In this document: positions 8,773-15,850 of the stretch, piece after piece | Layout of the letters: each line of letters starts with the position of its first letter | How positions within the stretch are numbered: position 1 is the first letter of the stretch | DNA from: Humitalea rosea | Lineage (GTDB): Bacteria; Pseudomonadota; Alphaproteobacteria; Acetobacterales; Acetobacteraceae | DNA length: 64,000 nucleotides | Direction of reading: 5' to 3' | Assembly: GCF_003253705.1 (NCBI RefSeq) | Contig: NZ_QKYU01000007.1 | Location: 62,001 to 126,000, forward strand | Notes under the pieces: model-generated | Told to the model about the DNA's origin: nothing | Database searches by the model: none | The model's input: the letters and a program-made list of their open reading frames with translations, nothing else | Position numbers and translations under genes: made by a program

Positions 8773-9492
8773 ATGACCCCTCCGCGCCGAACCTTGCGTG
8801 TCGCAGCCTTGCTTCTCCTGACCACCGCCTGGATCGCCGGGCCCTGGCCCGCCGCGGCCCAGAGCCTGTCCGCCTCGCCGGGGCCGGTCGCGGTGCCGCT
8901 ACAGGACCTGCCCGCCGCCGAAAGCCTGGGTGACCGGCTGGAGCGGATCTGGAGCGGGGTGATCGACTCGATCGGCTTCGGCACCGGCTCGATGGGCTAT
9001 GCCATTCGCCAGAACCAGACCAACCAGACCGACGACTTCACCTGGCTGATGGACATCGCCGGCTTCAAGCTGAAGGAGATCGAAAGCACCGTTGGCCTGA
9101 TCCCCGGGCTGACGCTGGTGTTCGGCCAGTCGCGCGAATTGTCCGAGGCCGATCGTGAATTCCTGTTGCGCAGCCTCGATCGCCATGCGCGCCGCCATGG
9201 TGGGCCGATCGCGGTGATACAGCGGGCGATCGTGTCCGGGATCCTCGATGCCAATGAGATCGGCGGCTTCGGCGTGGACAAGCTGCAGGTCACCTTGATG
9301 CCGCTGCCCTATGTGAAGTTCACGCTCTCCCCGGTCGATCCGCCGCTTGGGCAGGAGGCCAGCCGCATCCTGCGCTCCATCGACCGGCTGAACCAGCGCT
9401 TGCAGACCATGAGCCCGAGCAACCAGGGCTTCGAGCAACGCGCGCCGGGTCCGGCGCAGATCCGCCCGGCCGTCTACGAAATCCAGCACTAG
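8773..9492 (+). CDS. Secreted protein of unknown function
   Basis: The ATG at 8773 is preceded by AGGGAG; an in-frame ATG at 8743 overlaps the previous stop but would spoil the signal peptide. The 239-residue product has a clear Sec signal (RRTLRVAALLLLTTAWIAG..PAAAQ) and a mature domain of about 205 residues containing a Gln/Asn stretch (RQNQTNQTDDF), then alternating helices and strands (FKLKEIESTVGLIPGLTLVF, SEADREFLLRSLDRHARRHGG). I do not recognise the family. Its position between the PstS-like gene and the small domain gene argues for a periplasmic partner. Confidence 0.75.
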   Translation: MTPPRRTLRVAALLLLTTAWIAGPWPAAAQSLSASPGPVAVPLQDLPAAESLGDRLERIWSGVIDSIGFGTGSMGYAIRQNQTNQTDDFTWLMDIAGFKLKEIESTVGLIPGLTLVFGQSRELSEADREFLLRSLDRHARRHGGPIAVIQRAIVSGILDANEIGGFGVDKLQVTLMPLPYVKFTLSPVDPPLGQEASRILRSIDRLNQRLQTMSPSNQGFEQRAPGPAQIRPAVYEIQH

Positions 9493-9513
9493 CCCCCTCC
9501 TTCTTCCCTGTCG

Positions 9514-9534
9514 CCGTCACGAAAATCGTGACGG
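9514..9534. promoter_or_regulatory. 9-bp inverted repeat between envelope genes
   Basis: CCGTCACGA and TCGTGACGG flank an AAA loop (9514-9522, 9526-9534). No T-run follows on either strand, so an operator or mRNA-processing hairpin is more likely than an intrinsic terminator. It sits in the 65-bp gap before the gene at 9558. Confidence 0.4.
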
Positions 9535-9557
9535 GCCAACGCCAGAAAAGGTTTGCC

Positions 9558-9992
9558 ATGACGATGACCGACAGCGCCGTGCGGGGCCGCTTTGCCGAGT
9601 TGGTGAAGCTCCATCTCCAGGGCCGCAGGTTCCTCGACCGGGAGCAGGAGACCAAGCTCCTGGAAGACGCGGTCACCCGCTACAGCCTCTCGCTGGAGGA
9701 GGCGCAGGCGACCATCCGCACCAGCGCCGAGGCGCTCGGCGTGGTGCTGGCGCGGGAGCTCGACCGGCCCACCGTGCAGCTGCTGAAAACCCTTGGCGAC
9801 CGGCAGGGCCGTGTCGCGCGCGACGACTTCCGCAAGGTCGTCGCCTTCTACCGCGCCCGCACGGGTGCCGCGCTGACCGAGGCCGATGGCCAGAAACGCG
9901 TCAAGCGCCTGATGGAAGAAAACGAAATCGCGCCGCGACGCCAGGGACGGATCGTGCCGACCCGCCGCTGGTATCGGGCGATCGAGGCGTGA
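9558..9992 (+). CDS. Stand-alone domain shared with the carbonic-anhydrase-like protein
   Basis: A 144-residue soluble protein from the ATG at 9558 (AAAAGG six bases upstream). Residues 12-144 align with residues 162-283 of the carbonic-anhydrase-like protein at 13737. Shared landmarks in the same order are FAELV(K/R)L, VTRY(S/G)L, an Arg/Gly-rich loop (GDRQGRV versus DGRGRI), FYR/LYR, and a terminal (T/S)RRW-type Trp. The middle resembles a degenerate EF-hand loop but lacks the acidic ligands. No known family is recognised and no signal peptide is visible. The shared domain links the two ends of the envelope cluster. Confidence 0.75.
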   Translation: MTMTDSAVRGRFAELVKLHLQGRRFLDREQETKLLEDAVTRYSLSLEEAQATIRTSAEALGVVLARELDRPTVQLLKTLGDRQGRVARDDFRKVVAFYRARTGAALTEADGQKRVKRLMEENEIAPRRQGRIVPTRRWYRAIEA

Positions 9993-10024
9993 TGCCTTCA
10001 ACACCCCCCAAAAGGAAACCTGCG

Positions 10025-10315
10025 ATGAACGCACGCCTGTTGCCCGCCATTCTTGCCCTGGGCCTGGCCGCCACGCCGGCGCTGGCCCAGACCGCCCCTG
10101 GCACGGTGCCCCATGGCGCCACGCTGATGGAGCAGGCCATGGCCGCGGCCCCCACGGCCTCGCATGCGATGGCCCTCGGCATCGGCATGTTCGGCGGCGC
10201 GGTGCTGGGCTCGGTGCTGATCAATGGCGGCGCGCTGGCGGCGGCGGTGGGGGCCGCGGCCGGTCTCGCGGTCGGCAACTACGTGCATCAGCACGATCTC
10301 GACGATCTCGACTGA
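10025..10315 (+). CDS. Small exported glycine-zipper protein
   Basis: A 96-residue protein with AAAGGA upstream of the ATG. The Sec signal is MNARLLPAILALGLAATPAL, with cleavage near LAQ. The remainder holds one long Gly/Ala-rich hydrophobic stretch (GIGMFGGAVLGSVLINGGA and on), with the GxxxG spacing of glycine-zipper domains that insert in or bridge membranes. It ends in an acidic HDLDDLD tail. No enzymatic role is expected. It may assemble with the adjacent DUF4239 membrane protein. Confidence 0.75.
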   Translation: MNARLLPAILALGLAATPALAQTAPGTVPHGATLMEQAMAAAPTASHAMALGIGMFGGAVLGSVLINGGALAAAVGAAAGLAVGNYVHQHDLDDLD

Positions 10316-10346
10316 CGCAACGGCAAGACAGCGCGGGGATACCAAA

Positions 10347-11147
10347 ATGGATCCGGCGATCACCCAATTCCTGGCGGTGCTGCCACTGCCCCTGATGATC
10401 CTGGCCATGCTGGGCGTGCCGCTGCTGTTGGCGCTCGCCTGCGGCCACATCATCCAGTCGGTGTTCACGCCGCAGGAACTGTCGGCGAATGCGGTGGTGG
10501 GCGCCACGAAATACGGCTTCATCGTCGAGGTCTATGCCGTCGTCGCCGCCCTCACTTTGGTCGGCGCCTGGGACATCTACCAGACGGCCCGCGACACGCT
10601 GCAAAAGGAAGTGGGCGGGCTCTACATGCTGGCGCTCAGCGTGCCGAGCTACAGCCTGCCCGAACAGGGGCCGGCGCGGGGGGAGATGTATGCCTCGATC
10701 CGCGGCTACGCCGCCGCGGTGGTGGAACGCGATTGGGAGAACATGCAGTCAGGGTCAGGGCTTTCGGAATCCGACGCCGCCTTCGGCCGCCTCACCCGCG
10801 CCTTCTTCGACCCCGAGCCGGTGACCCAGGCGCAGCAGGCCCTGGCGCAGAACACCATCGGCTGGGTCGCCCAGGTCGCCGAGGGGCGGATCGCGCGGCT
10901 GTCGGTGATGTCGCGCACCATCGGCGGGCTGATCTGGGCCTTGATCCTGATCCTGTCGGTGGCGATCCTGGCCTTCCAATGGTTCTTCGGCAGTTCGACC
11001 GCGGCGGTGCATTACGCCATGGGGGGCTTCGTCGCGCTGATTGTCGGCAGCGTGCTCGCGGTGTCGATCAAGCTCGCCTTCCCCTTCATCGGCGATCCGG
11101 CGCTGCTGTCGGCGCGGCCCTTCCTGCAATTGATGCGCGTCGAATGA
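10347..11147 (+). CDS. DUF4239 (bestrophin-like) membrane protein
   Basis: A 266-residue integral membrane protein with two N-terminal transmembrane helices (LPLPLMILAMLGVPLLLALA; YGFIVEVYAVVAALTLVGAW) and two C-terminal ones (IGGLIWALILILSVAILAF; AMGGFVALIVGSVLAVSI). A cytoplasmic helical middle contains the DUF4239 pattern (YASIRGYAAAVVERDWENM). The family is described as bestrophin-like, so anion channel activity is conceivable but unproven here. Three bases after its stop, the convergent gene at 11153 begins to overlap the intergenic space. It forms part of the envelope gene run. Confidence 0.8.
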   Translation: MDPAITQFLAVLPLPLMILAMLGVPLLLALACGHIIQSVFTPQELSANAVVGATKYGFIVEVYAVVAALTLVGAWDIYQTARDTLQKEVGGLYMLALSVPSYSLPEQGPARGEMYASIRGYAAAVVERDWENMQSGSGLSESDAAFGRLTRAFFDPEPVTQAQQALAQNTIGWVAQVAEGRIARLSVMSRTIGGLIWALILILSVAILAFQWFFGSSTAAVHYAMGGFVALIVGSVLAVSIKLAFPFIGDPALLSARPFLQLMRVE

Positions 11148-11152
11148 GCGTC

Positions 11153-11746
11153 TCAGTGCCCAGTGGCGGGTGCTGCATAGCGCCAGCGCTGGAACAGCAG
11201 CAGCAGCAGCGGCAGCACCCAGATGTTGAGCTGCGCCAGGCTCCAGGCCAGCAGATGTGCCGCGTAGTGCAGGATCACCGCGATCCAGACGGCGAGCAGG
11301 CAGACCGCGCCGGCCGCCCGCCAGCCGGGCCAGAGGCGCCGGGCCATGATAATCGCCGCGCCCAGCACCAGGATCGCGCCCCAGCCGGTCAGCAACGCGA
11401 GCACGCCGGCCTTGCCTTGCAGCCCATCGGCCGCCGCGCGCAGCGTCGCCATCGCCGGCAGCGCGTGGCGCTCCAGGAAGACGGGCAGGCCGATGCTCCA
11501 GGCGCCGTCGGTGGCGAAGATCTCGCCGGCGCGGAACAGGCCCGCATCGGGCAACAGCAGCCCCACCCCGCCGAGCGCCCCCGCGACCAGCCCGAGCATG
11601 TGCAGCACGGGCGTCGCCTCCGCGCCATGCGGGGCGAGCGTGCCGTATTGGAAGGCGCCGAGGCGCAGCATCCCGAAGGCCAGAGCGAAGGCGAGCAGGG
11701 CCGCCATGCCATCGACCAGCACCGGCCAGACCTCGAAGCCCCCCAT
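11153..11746 (-). CDS. Multi-pass membrane protein, unknown family
   Basis: A 197-residue protein (from the ATG at 11746, MGGFEVWPVLVDG) with about five hydrophobic helices: MAALLAFALAFGMLRLGAF, MLGLVAGALGGVGLLL, GWGAILVLGAAIIMARRL, AAGAVCLLAVWIAVILH and LNIWVLPLLLLLF. The open frame continues upstream to 12289, but that part is antisense shadow of the next gene. It is the only minus-strand gene in the run, convergent with the DUF4239 gene and divergent (66 bp) from the gene at 11813. I do not recognise a family. Confidence 0.65.
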   Translation of the reverse strand: MGGFEVWPVLVDGMAALLAFALAFGMLRLGAFQYGTLAPHGAEATPVLHMLGLVAGALGGVGLLLPDAGLFRAGEIFATDGAWSIGLPVFLERHALPAMATLRAAADGLQGKAGVLALLTGWGAILVLGAAIIMARRLWPGWRAAGAVCLLAVWIAVILHYAAHLLAWSLAQLNIWVLPLLLLLFQRWRYAAPATGH

Positions 11747-11812
11747 CCCCTGCCATCCCCCGCGCCGCTTCGGGACAGACTTGCCACGGAGCCGCTGTGG
11801 CGGCGAGGCCGC

Positions 11813-12772
11813 ATGATCTGGTTCGGCACCGGCCTGACCATCGCCGTCATCGGCCCGCTGCTGCTGCGCCATCCGGGCCAGGCGGGCGGCATGGTGCCGC
11901 CGCCGCCGCCGCTCGTCTGCCCGGCCGAGGCGATGGCGCGCTACGATGCGGGCGGCGCGCGGATGCGCCGCTTCGCCGCCACCATGTTCCAGGATTCCGC
12001 GACCCAGCGCTTCGGCGTCGCCCGGCTGCGCGTGCCCGGCTTCAGCGACTGGGCCTACGACTGGGTGCAGAGCTACCTCACCTCCTACCGCATCCTCGCC
12101 CAGGCGCTGCGCGGGGCGGGGGAGGCGGCGGTGACGCCGGGGCGGCTGCCGACCGTCGATGAATTCGCCCATCGCCTCGCCGGCCCGATCCGGGAGAACT
12201 TCGACGAACAGGTGACGCGCCCGGCGATGGACGGCGGCGGCCTCGCCGCCGATCTCGCGCATATCGCTGCCATGCTGGAGGAGGAACATCGCATGCTGCT
12301 GGCCGAACTAGCCGCCACCATCCCCGGGGCGACGGCGCTGCCGCCGCTGGCCCCCGAGATCATCGCCGCCGTGCCGCATGATGCCGACACGCTGTTCCAT
12401 CCGGTGATCGACACCGAAACCGTGTTCCTGCGCTCGGTGCGCCCGCTCGCCTCGCGGCTCGGCGTGCTGGCGGTGCGGGTCAGCGAGGCGGGGTCCATCG
12501 TCACCACCGCCGGCGTCTTCGGCTATGCGCTGGCGGGGACGCCGGGGGTGGTCGCCGGCGTCGCGGGCGGCATCGGCCTGTCCTGGGGCCTGGACTGGAT
12601 CATCAACCGCGTCGATGCCGCCATCAACCGCGACGCCTTCGAGGCCAATGCAATGGCGGCGATCACCACGGCCGAGGCCGGCTTCCTCGCCAGCGGCAAT
12701 GCCGCCGTCGATGCGGTGCTGGCCGCGCGACGGGCGGCGCTCGGGGCCCTGCCCAGGGCGGGGTGCGTCTGA
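11813..12772 (+). CDS. Membrane-anchored helical protein of unknown function
   Basis: A 319-residue protein from the ATG at 11813. An N-terminal transmembrane helix (MIWFGTGLTIAVIGPLLL) is followed by a long helical periplasmic region that includes FSDWAYDWVQSYLTSYRI and a run rich in Glu and His (LEEEHRMLLAEL). Near the C-terminus a glycine-rich hydrophobic hairpin (about residues 225-260) runs into WGLDWIINRVDAAINRDAF. The reading frame is open far upstream to 10733, but that part is shadow of the DUF4239 gene. Family not recognised. It is followed after 3 bp by the second COG4223-like gene. Confidence 0.7.
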   Translation: MIWFGTGLTIAVIGPLLLRHPGQAGGMVPPPPPLVCPAEAMARYDAGGARMRRFAATMFQDSATQRFGVARLRVPGFSDWAYDWVQSYLTSYRILAQALRGAGEAAVTPGRLPTVDEFAHRLAGPIRENFDEQVTRPAMDGGGLAADLAHIAAMLEEEHRMLLAELAATIPGATALPPLAPEIIAAVPHDADTLFHPVIDTETVFLRSVRPLASRLGVLAVRVSEAGSIVTTAGVFGYALAGTPGVVAGVAGGIGLSWGLDWIINRVDAAINRDAFEANAMAAITTAEAGFLASGNAAVDAVLAARRAALGALPRAGCV

Positions 12773-12775
12773 GCC

Positions 12776-13327
12776 ATGCGCGGCGCCCTTGCCCTTGTCC
12801 TGTTGCTGGCCGGCCCGGCCCTGGCGGATCCGATCATGGCCGCCGCCGGGATCGAGATGCTGCTGCCGCAGCTCGCCCGCCCCGCGCCCTTCCCCCGCAG
12901 CCTCGCCCTGGCCGGGCGGATGGCGGGGGAGGATGCGGAGATCCAGGCCGTGCTCGGCCGCCTTGGCGATCTGGCGGCGGTGGGGGTGCCCAACCGGCGG
13001 ATGCTGGCGGCAACGCTGCCCGCCGCCCTCGATGCCGCGGTGGCGGCCGAGGTGGGGGTCGAGGGCGGCCTCGGGCTGTTCCTCGCCCGCGTGATGCGCC
13101 TCGGCGCCGGTGTCAGCGGCGGGCTCGACAGCCCGGCGCTGATCGCCGCCGTCGTGGCGCAGGCGCATATGGAGGCGGGCGGCCTTGCCCCGGCCGCCGC
13201 CGCCCTGGCCGGCCTGCCGCCGGAGCCGACGCTCGATGCCTGGCGCGAGGCCGCGCGCGCGCGGCTGCGGCTGGAGGCGGAGGCAGCCCTGCTCGCCGAT
13301 CTCGCGATGCGGCGCCTGGTGCCGTGA
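12776..13327 (+). CDS. Exported COG4223/mitofilin-like protein (second copy)
   Basis: A 183-residue protein with a signal peptide (MRGALALVLLLAGPALA). The C-terminal half (MEAGGLAPAAAALAGL...WREAARARLRLEAEAALLADLA) matches the pattern of the C-terminal repeat in the gene at 6807 (RGHLAAAVADAT...WMAQARARLSVEQAINETLL). Both have a Gly-Leu-Ala-Ala-Ala turn, then W-x(4)-ARARL-x-x-E. Unlike the first copy it lacks a transmembrane anchor. The stop overlaps the GTG start of the DUF6524 gene. The paralogy is read by eye. Confidence 0.7.
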   Translation: MRGALALVLLLAGPALADPIMAAAGIEMLLPQLARPAPFPRSLALAGRMAGEDAEIQAVLGRLGDLAAVGVPNRRMLAATLPAALDAAVAAEVGVEGGLGLFLARVMRLGAGVSGGLDSPALIAAVVAQAHMEAGGLAPAAAALAGLPPEPTLDAWREAARARLRLEAEAALLADLAMRRLVP

Positions 13328-13740
13328 GCACCGTCCGCTACGACTGGAAGCCGGTGGCGGCGCGGATGCTGTTCAGCCTCTTCGCGGTCTTCTCGCTCTA
13401 CAACCCAAGCGGCTATTCCTACTGGCACTGGCTGACGGCCGGTCTGGAGGACGGGCTGGCCAAGCTCGCGGTCGGGCTCATGCTCGCCGGCGTGCATATG
13501 GTGCTGTGGAAGACGGTGCTCGCCGTGCTGCGGCCGCGCGGGATCACCTTTGTGCTGCTGCTGTGCCTCTGCGCGCTGGCGCTGCTCTGGCAGGTCGGTG
13601 CCGCCGATCTGACCGATGGCGACACGCTGCTGCTCGGGCTGCTGGTCTGCCTCGCGGTCATCCTGACCTCGGGGCTCATCTACAGCTCGATCATGCATCG
13701 CCTGACCGGCATCGCCCATGTCGAGGAGGTTCCCCATTGA
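13324..13740 (+). CDS. DUF6524-like four-helix membrane protein
   Basis: The GTG start at 13324 overlaps the previous stop by four bases. The 138-residue product has four transmembrane helices. The N-terminal ARMLFSLFAVFSLYNPSGYS followed by YWHW resembles the 'FNPTGYSxxHW' hallmark I associate with DUF6524, and the C-terminal HRLTGIAHVEEV resembles that family's RLTGQVDVDDV-type tail. Function is unknown. The end of the gene contains AGGAGGT (13724-13730), which serves the next gene's TTG start, so translation is tightly coupled. Confidence 0.75.
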   Translation: MSTVRYDWKPVAARMLFSLFAVFSLYNPSGYSYWHWLTAGLEDGLAKLAVGLMLAGVHMVLWKTVLAVLRPRGITFVLLLCLCALALLWQVGAADLTDGDTLLLGLLVCLAVILTSGLIYSSIMHRLTGIAHVEEVPH

Positions 13741-14606
13741 CCCAAAAGGCCGAGACCTTCCTGCTGGCCTGCATCGACCCCCGGCTGATCGACGACAGCG
13801 GCATGTATTTCGCCGCCATCGGCCGGGGCGAGCGCTACAGCGAGATGCGCGTCGCCGGCGCCGCGCTGGCGCTGGCGGACCCGGCCCGCGCCGCATGGGC
13901 CGCGACGATCTGGGAGAATCTGGCCGCCTCCCGCCAGTTGCATGGCGTGACGCGCGTGACCCTGCTGAACCACCGCGACTGCGGCGCCATGGCGCAGCAT
14001 CTCGGCCGCCCCTTCGCCGATGCGGCCGAGGAGGAACGGCTGCACGCCGATGTCCTGGCCCGCGCCGCCGAGGCGGTGCGCGCGCGGCATCCGGACATGC
14101 GGATCGAGACCAAGCTGATGGAGCTGGACGGGCGGGTGAGCATCCTGCCCTGCGCCGTCTGCGCGCCGCGCGGCCCGCTGGTGGCCGAGGCGGTGGCGCC
14201 ACCGGCGGCACGGGCCGGCTTCGCCGAGCTGGTGCGGCTGCGCGCGCGGGATGGCACCGCGGGCAGCCCCGATGTGCTGACCCAAGGCGTCACCCGCTAC
14301 GGGCTGTCGGCCGAGGAGGTGCGCCAGGTGCTGGCCGCCGAACGCGGCGCGCCTCCGGCCGCACAGGATGTCGCGGCCTTCCTGCGCTCCCGCCAGGACG
14401 GCCGTGGCCGGATCGGGCGGCAGGCGGTGGGGGAGGCGGCGCGGCTGTACCGGCGCCTCGCCGGCCCCGGCACCACCCCGGCCGAATCCCAGGCCCGCGC
14501 CACCAGCATCGCCGCGGCCGAAGGGCTGGCGCCGCGGCCGGAGGGCTGGCCGCTGTTCCGCTCGACGCGCTGGTTCGACGTCAGTCGCGGCGCGTCGTCG
14601 CCGTGA
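13737..14606 (+). CDS. Beta-carbonic-anhydrase-like protein with extra C-terminal domain
   Basis: The TTG start (13737) is well supported by AGGAGGT six bases upstream and overlaps the DUF6524 stop. The 289-residue product begins with a beta-carbonic-anhydrase-like core: C12-x-D14-x-R16 and H79-x-x-C82, that is, the Cys/His/Cys zinc ligands plus the Asp-Arg dyad of the family. Residues about 162-285 form a second domain homologous to the gene at 9558 (FAELVRL, VTRYGL, GRGRI, STRWF). CO2/bicarbonate interconversion is possible but unproven. The N-terminal core is short, and the two-domain arrangement is unfamiliar to me. It is cytoplasmic by sequence. The last 26 bases overlap the convergent gene at 14581. 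Confidence 0.8.
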   Translation: MTQKAETFLLACIDPRLIDDSGMYFAAIGRGERYSEMRVAGAALALADPARAAWAATIWENLAASRQLHGVTRVTLLNHRDCGAMAQHLGRPFADAAEEERLHADVLARAAEAVRARHPDMRIETKLMELDGRVSILPCAVCAPRGPLVAEAVAPPAARAGFAELVRLRARDGTAGSPDVLTQGVTRYGLSAEEVRQVLAAERGAPPAAQDVAAFLRSRQDGRGRIGRQAVGEAARLYRRLAGPGTTPAESQARATSIAAAEGLAPRPEGWPLFRSTRWFDVSRGASSP

Positions 14607-15735
14607 GGAAGCTTTGCAGGAAGCGATCGACATCCGCCTCGTCATTGTAGACATGCGGGCTGATCCGCAGCCGCCCGAGCCGGGCCGCGACATGTACGCC
14701 ATCGGCCTCCAGCCGTTCCATCAACCCGCTTGGCAGGCCATGGGGAAAGCCCAGGCTCAGGATATGCGGCGCGCGCAGCCTGGCCGGCAGCATGCGGGCG
14801 CCGCTGTCGGCCAGCCCCGCCTGCAAGCGTGAGGTCAGCGCGCCGAGCCGCTGGGTGATCGCGCTGGTGCCCCAGCCGGCCATCATCTCCATCCCGATCG
14901 CGGCCATCTCCATGCCGATGTAGTGGTCGCGCTCGCCCATGTCGAAGCGCCTCGCGCCATCGATGTAGGCCGTGTCAGCGAAGTAGGGCGCGCGTTCGGC
15001 GGTGACGGCGCGGCGGCCATGCGCCGTCTGCTCCAGCGGCACACCGCCCTGGTGGCGCCGGGCGATGTAGAGGAAGGCGCGCCCATAGGGGCCGAGCACC
15101 CATTTGTAGGTCGGGAAGACCAGCACATCCGGGTCCAGCCCACGCACGTCGATCGCGACCGCGCCGGCGGCCTGGGTCGCATCGACGACCAGCAAGGCCC
15201 CCGCCGCGCGCAGCGCCACGGCGATGGCGGCCATGTCGAGCATCCCGCCATCCGCCCAATGCACCGTGGAGATCGAGGCCAGCGCGACCGGGGCCGCGCC
15301 CGGCCGCGCGATCGCCGCCAGCACCATGGCCGTCCAGTCACCCGCGGGGTCGGGCATCACCGCCTCGACCGTGAAGCCCCGCGCCTCGGCGCGCGACTCC
15401 CATTCCAGGACCGGCGAGGCGTGATCCTCATGCAGCACCAGCACGCGGCTGCCGCGTGGCACCGGCAGGATCTTCGCGGCGGTGGCGATGCCGTAGCTGA
15501 TCGAGGGGATCAGCGCGATGTCCACGGCCTCGGCCCCGATCAGCGCCGCCGCCGCCCGCGCCCGCGCGAACAGCACCGCGGGCCGGGCCGGGTCCAGCGT
15601 CCAGGGCTGCACCTTGCGTCGCGCCCCGATCAGCCCCGCGTCGCGCACCGCGAGCGGCAGCGGACTCGCGGAGGCGGCGTCGAGGTAGGAGACCTCACGC
15701 GGGATGTCGAAGAGGGCACGCTGGGAGGGCAGCAT
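14581..15735 (-). CDS. Aminotransferase class V-fold PLP-dependent enzyme
   Basis: A 384-residue protein from the ATG at 15735. The class V signature is clear: HEDHASPVLEW, ISTVHWADGGMLD, VVDATQAAGAVAIDV (the PLP-ring Asp), and FPTYKWVLGPYG with the Schiff-base lysine (TYKW). The family includes cysteine desulfurases and kynureninase- or isopenicillin-epimerase-like enzymes. The lack of an obvious active-site cysteine loop argues against desulfurase. Substrate unknown. The 3' end overlaps the carbonic-anhydrase-like gene on the other strand. Confidence 0.88.
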   Translation of the reverse strand: MLPSQRALFDIPREVSYLDAASASPLPLAVRDAGLIGARRKVQPWTLDPARPAVLFARARAAAALIGAEAVDIALIPSISYGIATAAKILPVPRGSRVLVLHEDHASPVLEWESRAEARGFTVEAVMPDPAGDWTAMVLAAIARPGAAPVALASISTVHWADGGMLDMAAIAVALRAAGALLVVDATQAAGAVAIDVRGLDPDVLVFPTYKWVLGPYGRAFLYIARRHQGGVPLEQTAHGRRAVTAERAPYFADTAYIDGARRFDMGERDHYIGMEMAAIGMEMMAGWGTSAITQRLGALTSRLQAGLADSGARMLPARLRAPHILSLGFPHGLPSGLMERLEADGVHVAARLGRLRISPHVYNDEADVDRFLQSFLTATTRRD

Positions 15736-15850
15736 GGCGCGGTCCTTGCCTGATGCCGGCACAGTGCCGCATCCGGCGGCGGGATCAACTCTCGGCCCGG
15801 ATGGGGTGCTGCGCCGGGCCGGGGCCTGACGCCTCAGCGCCGCGCCAGCC

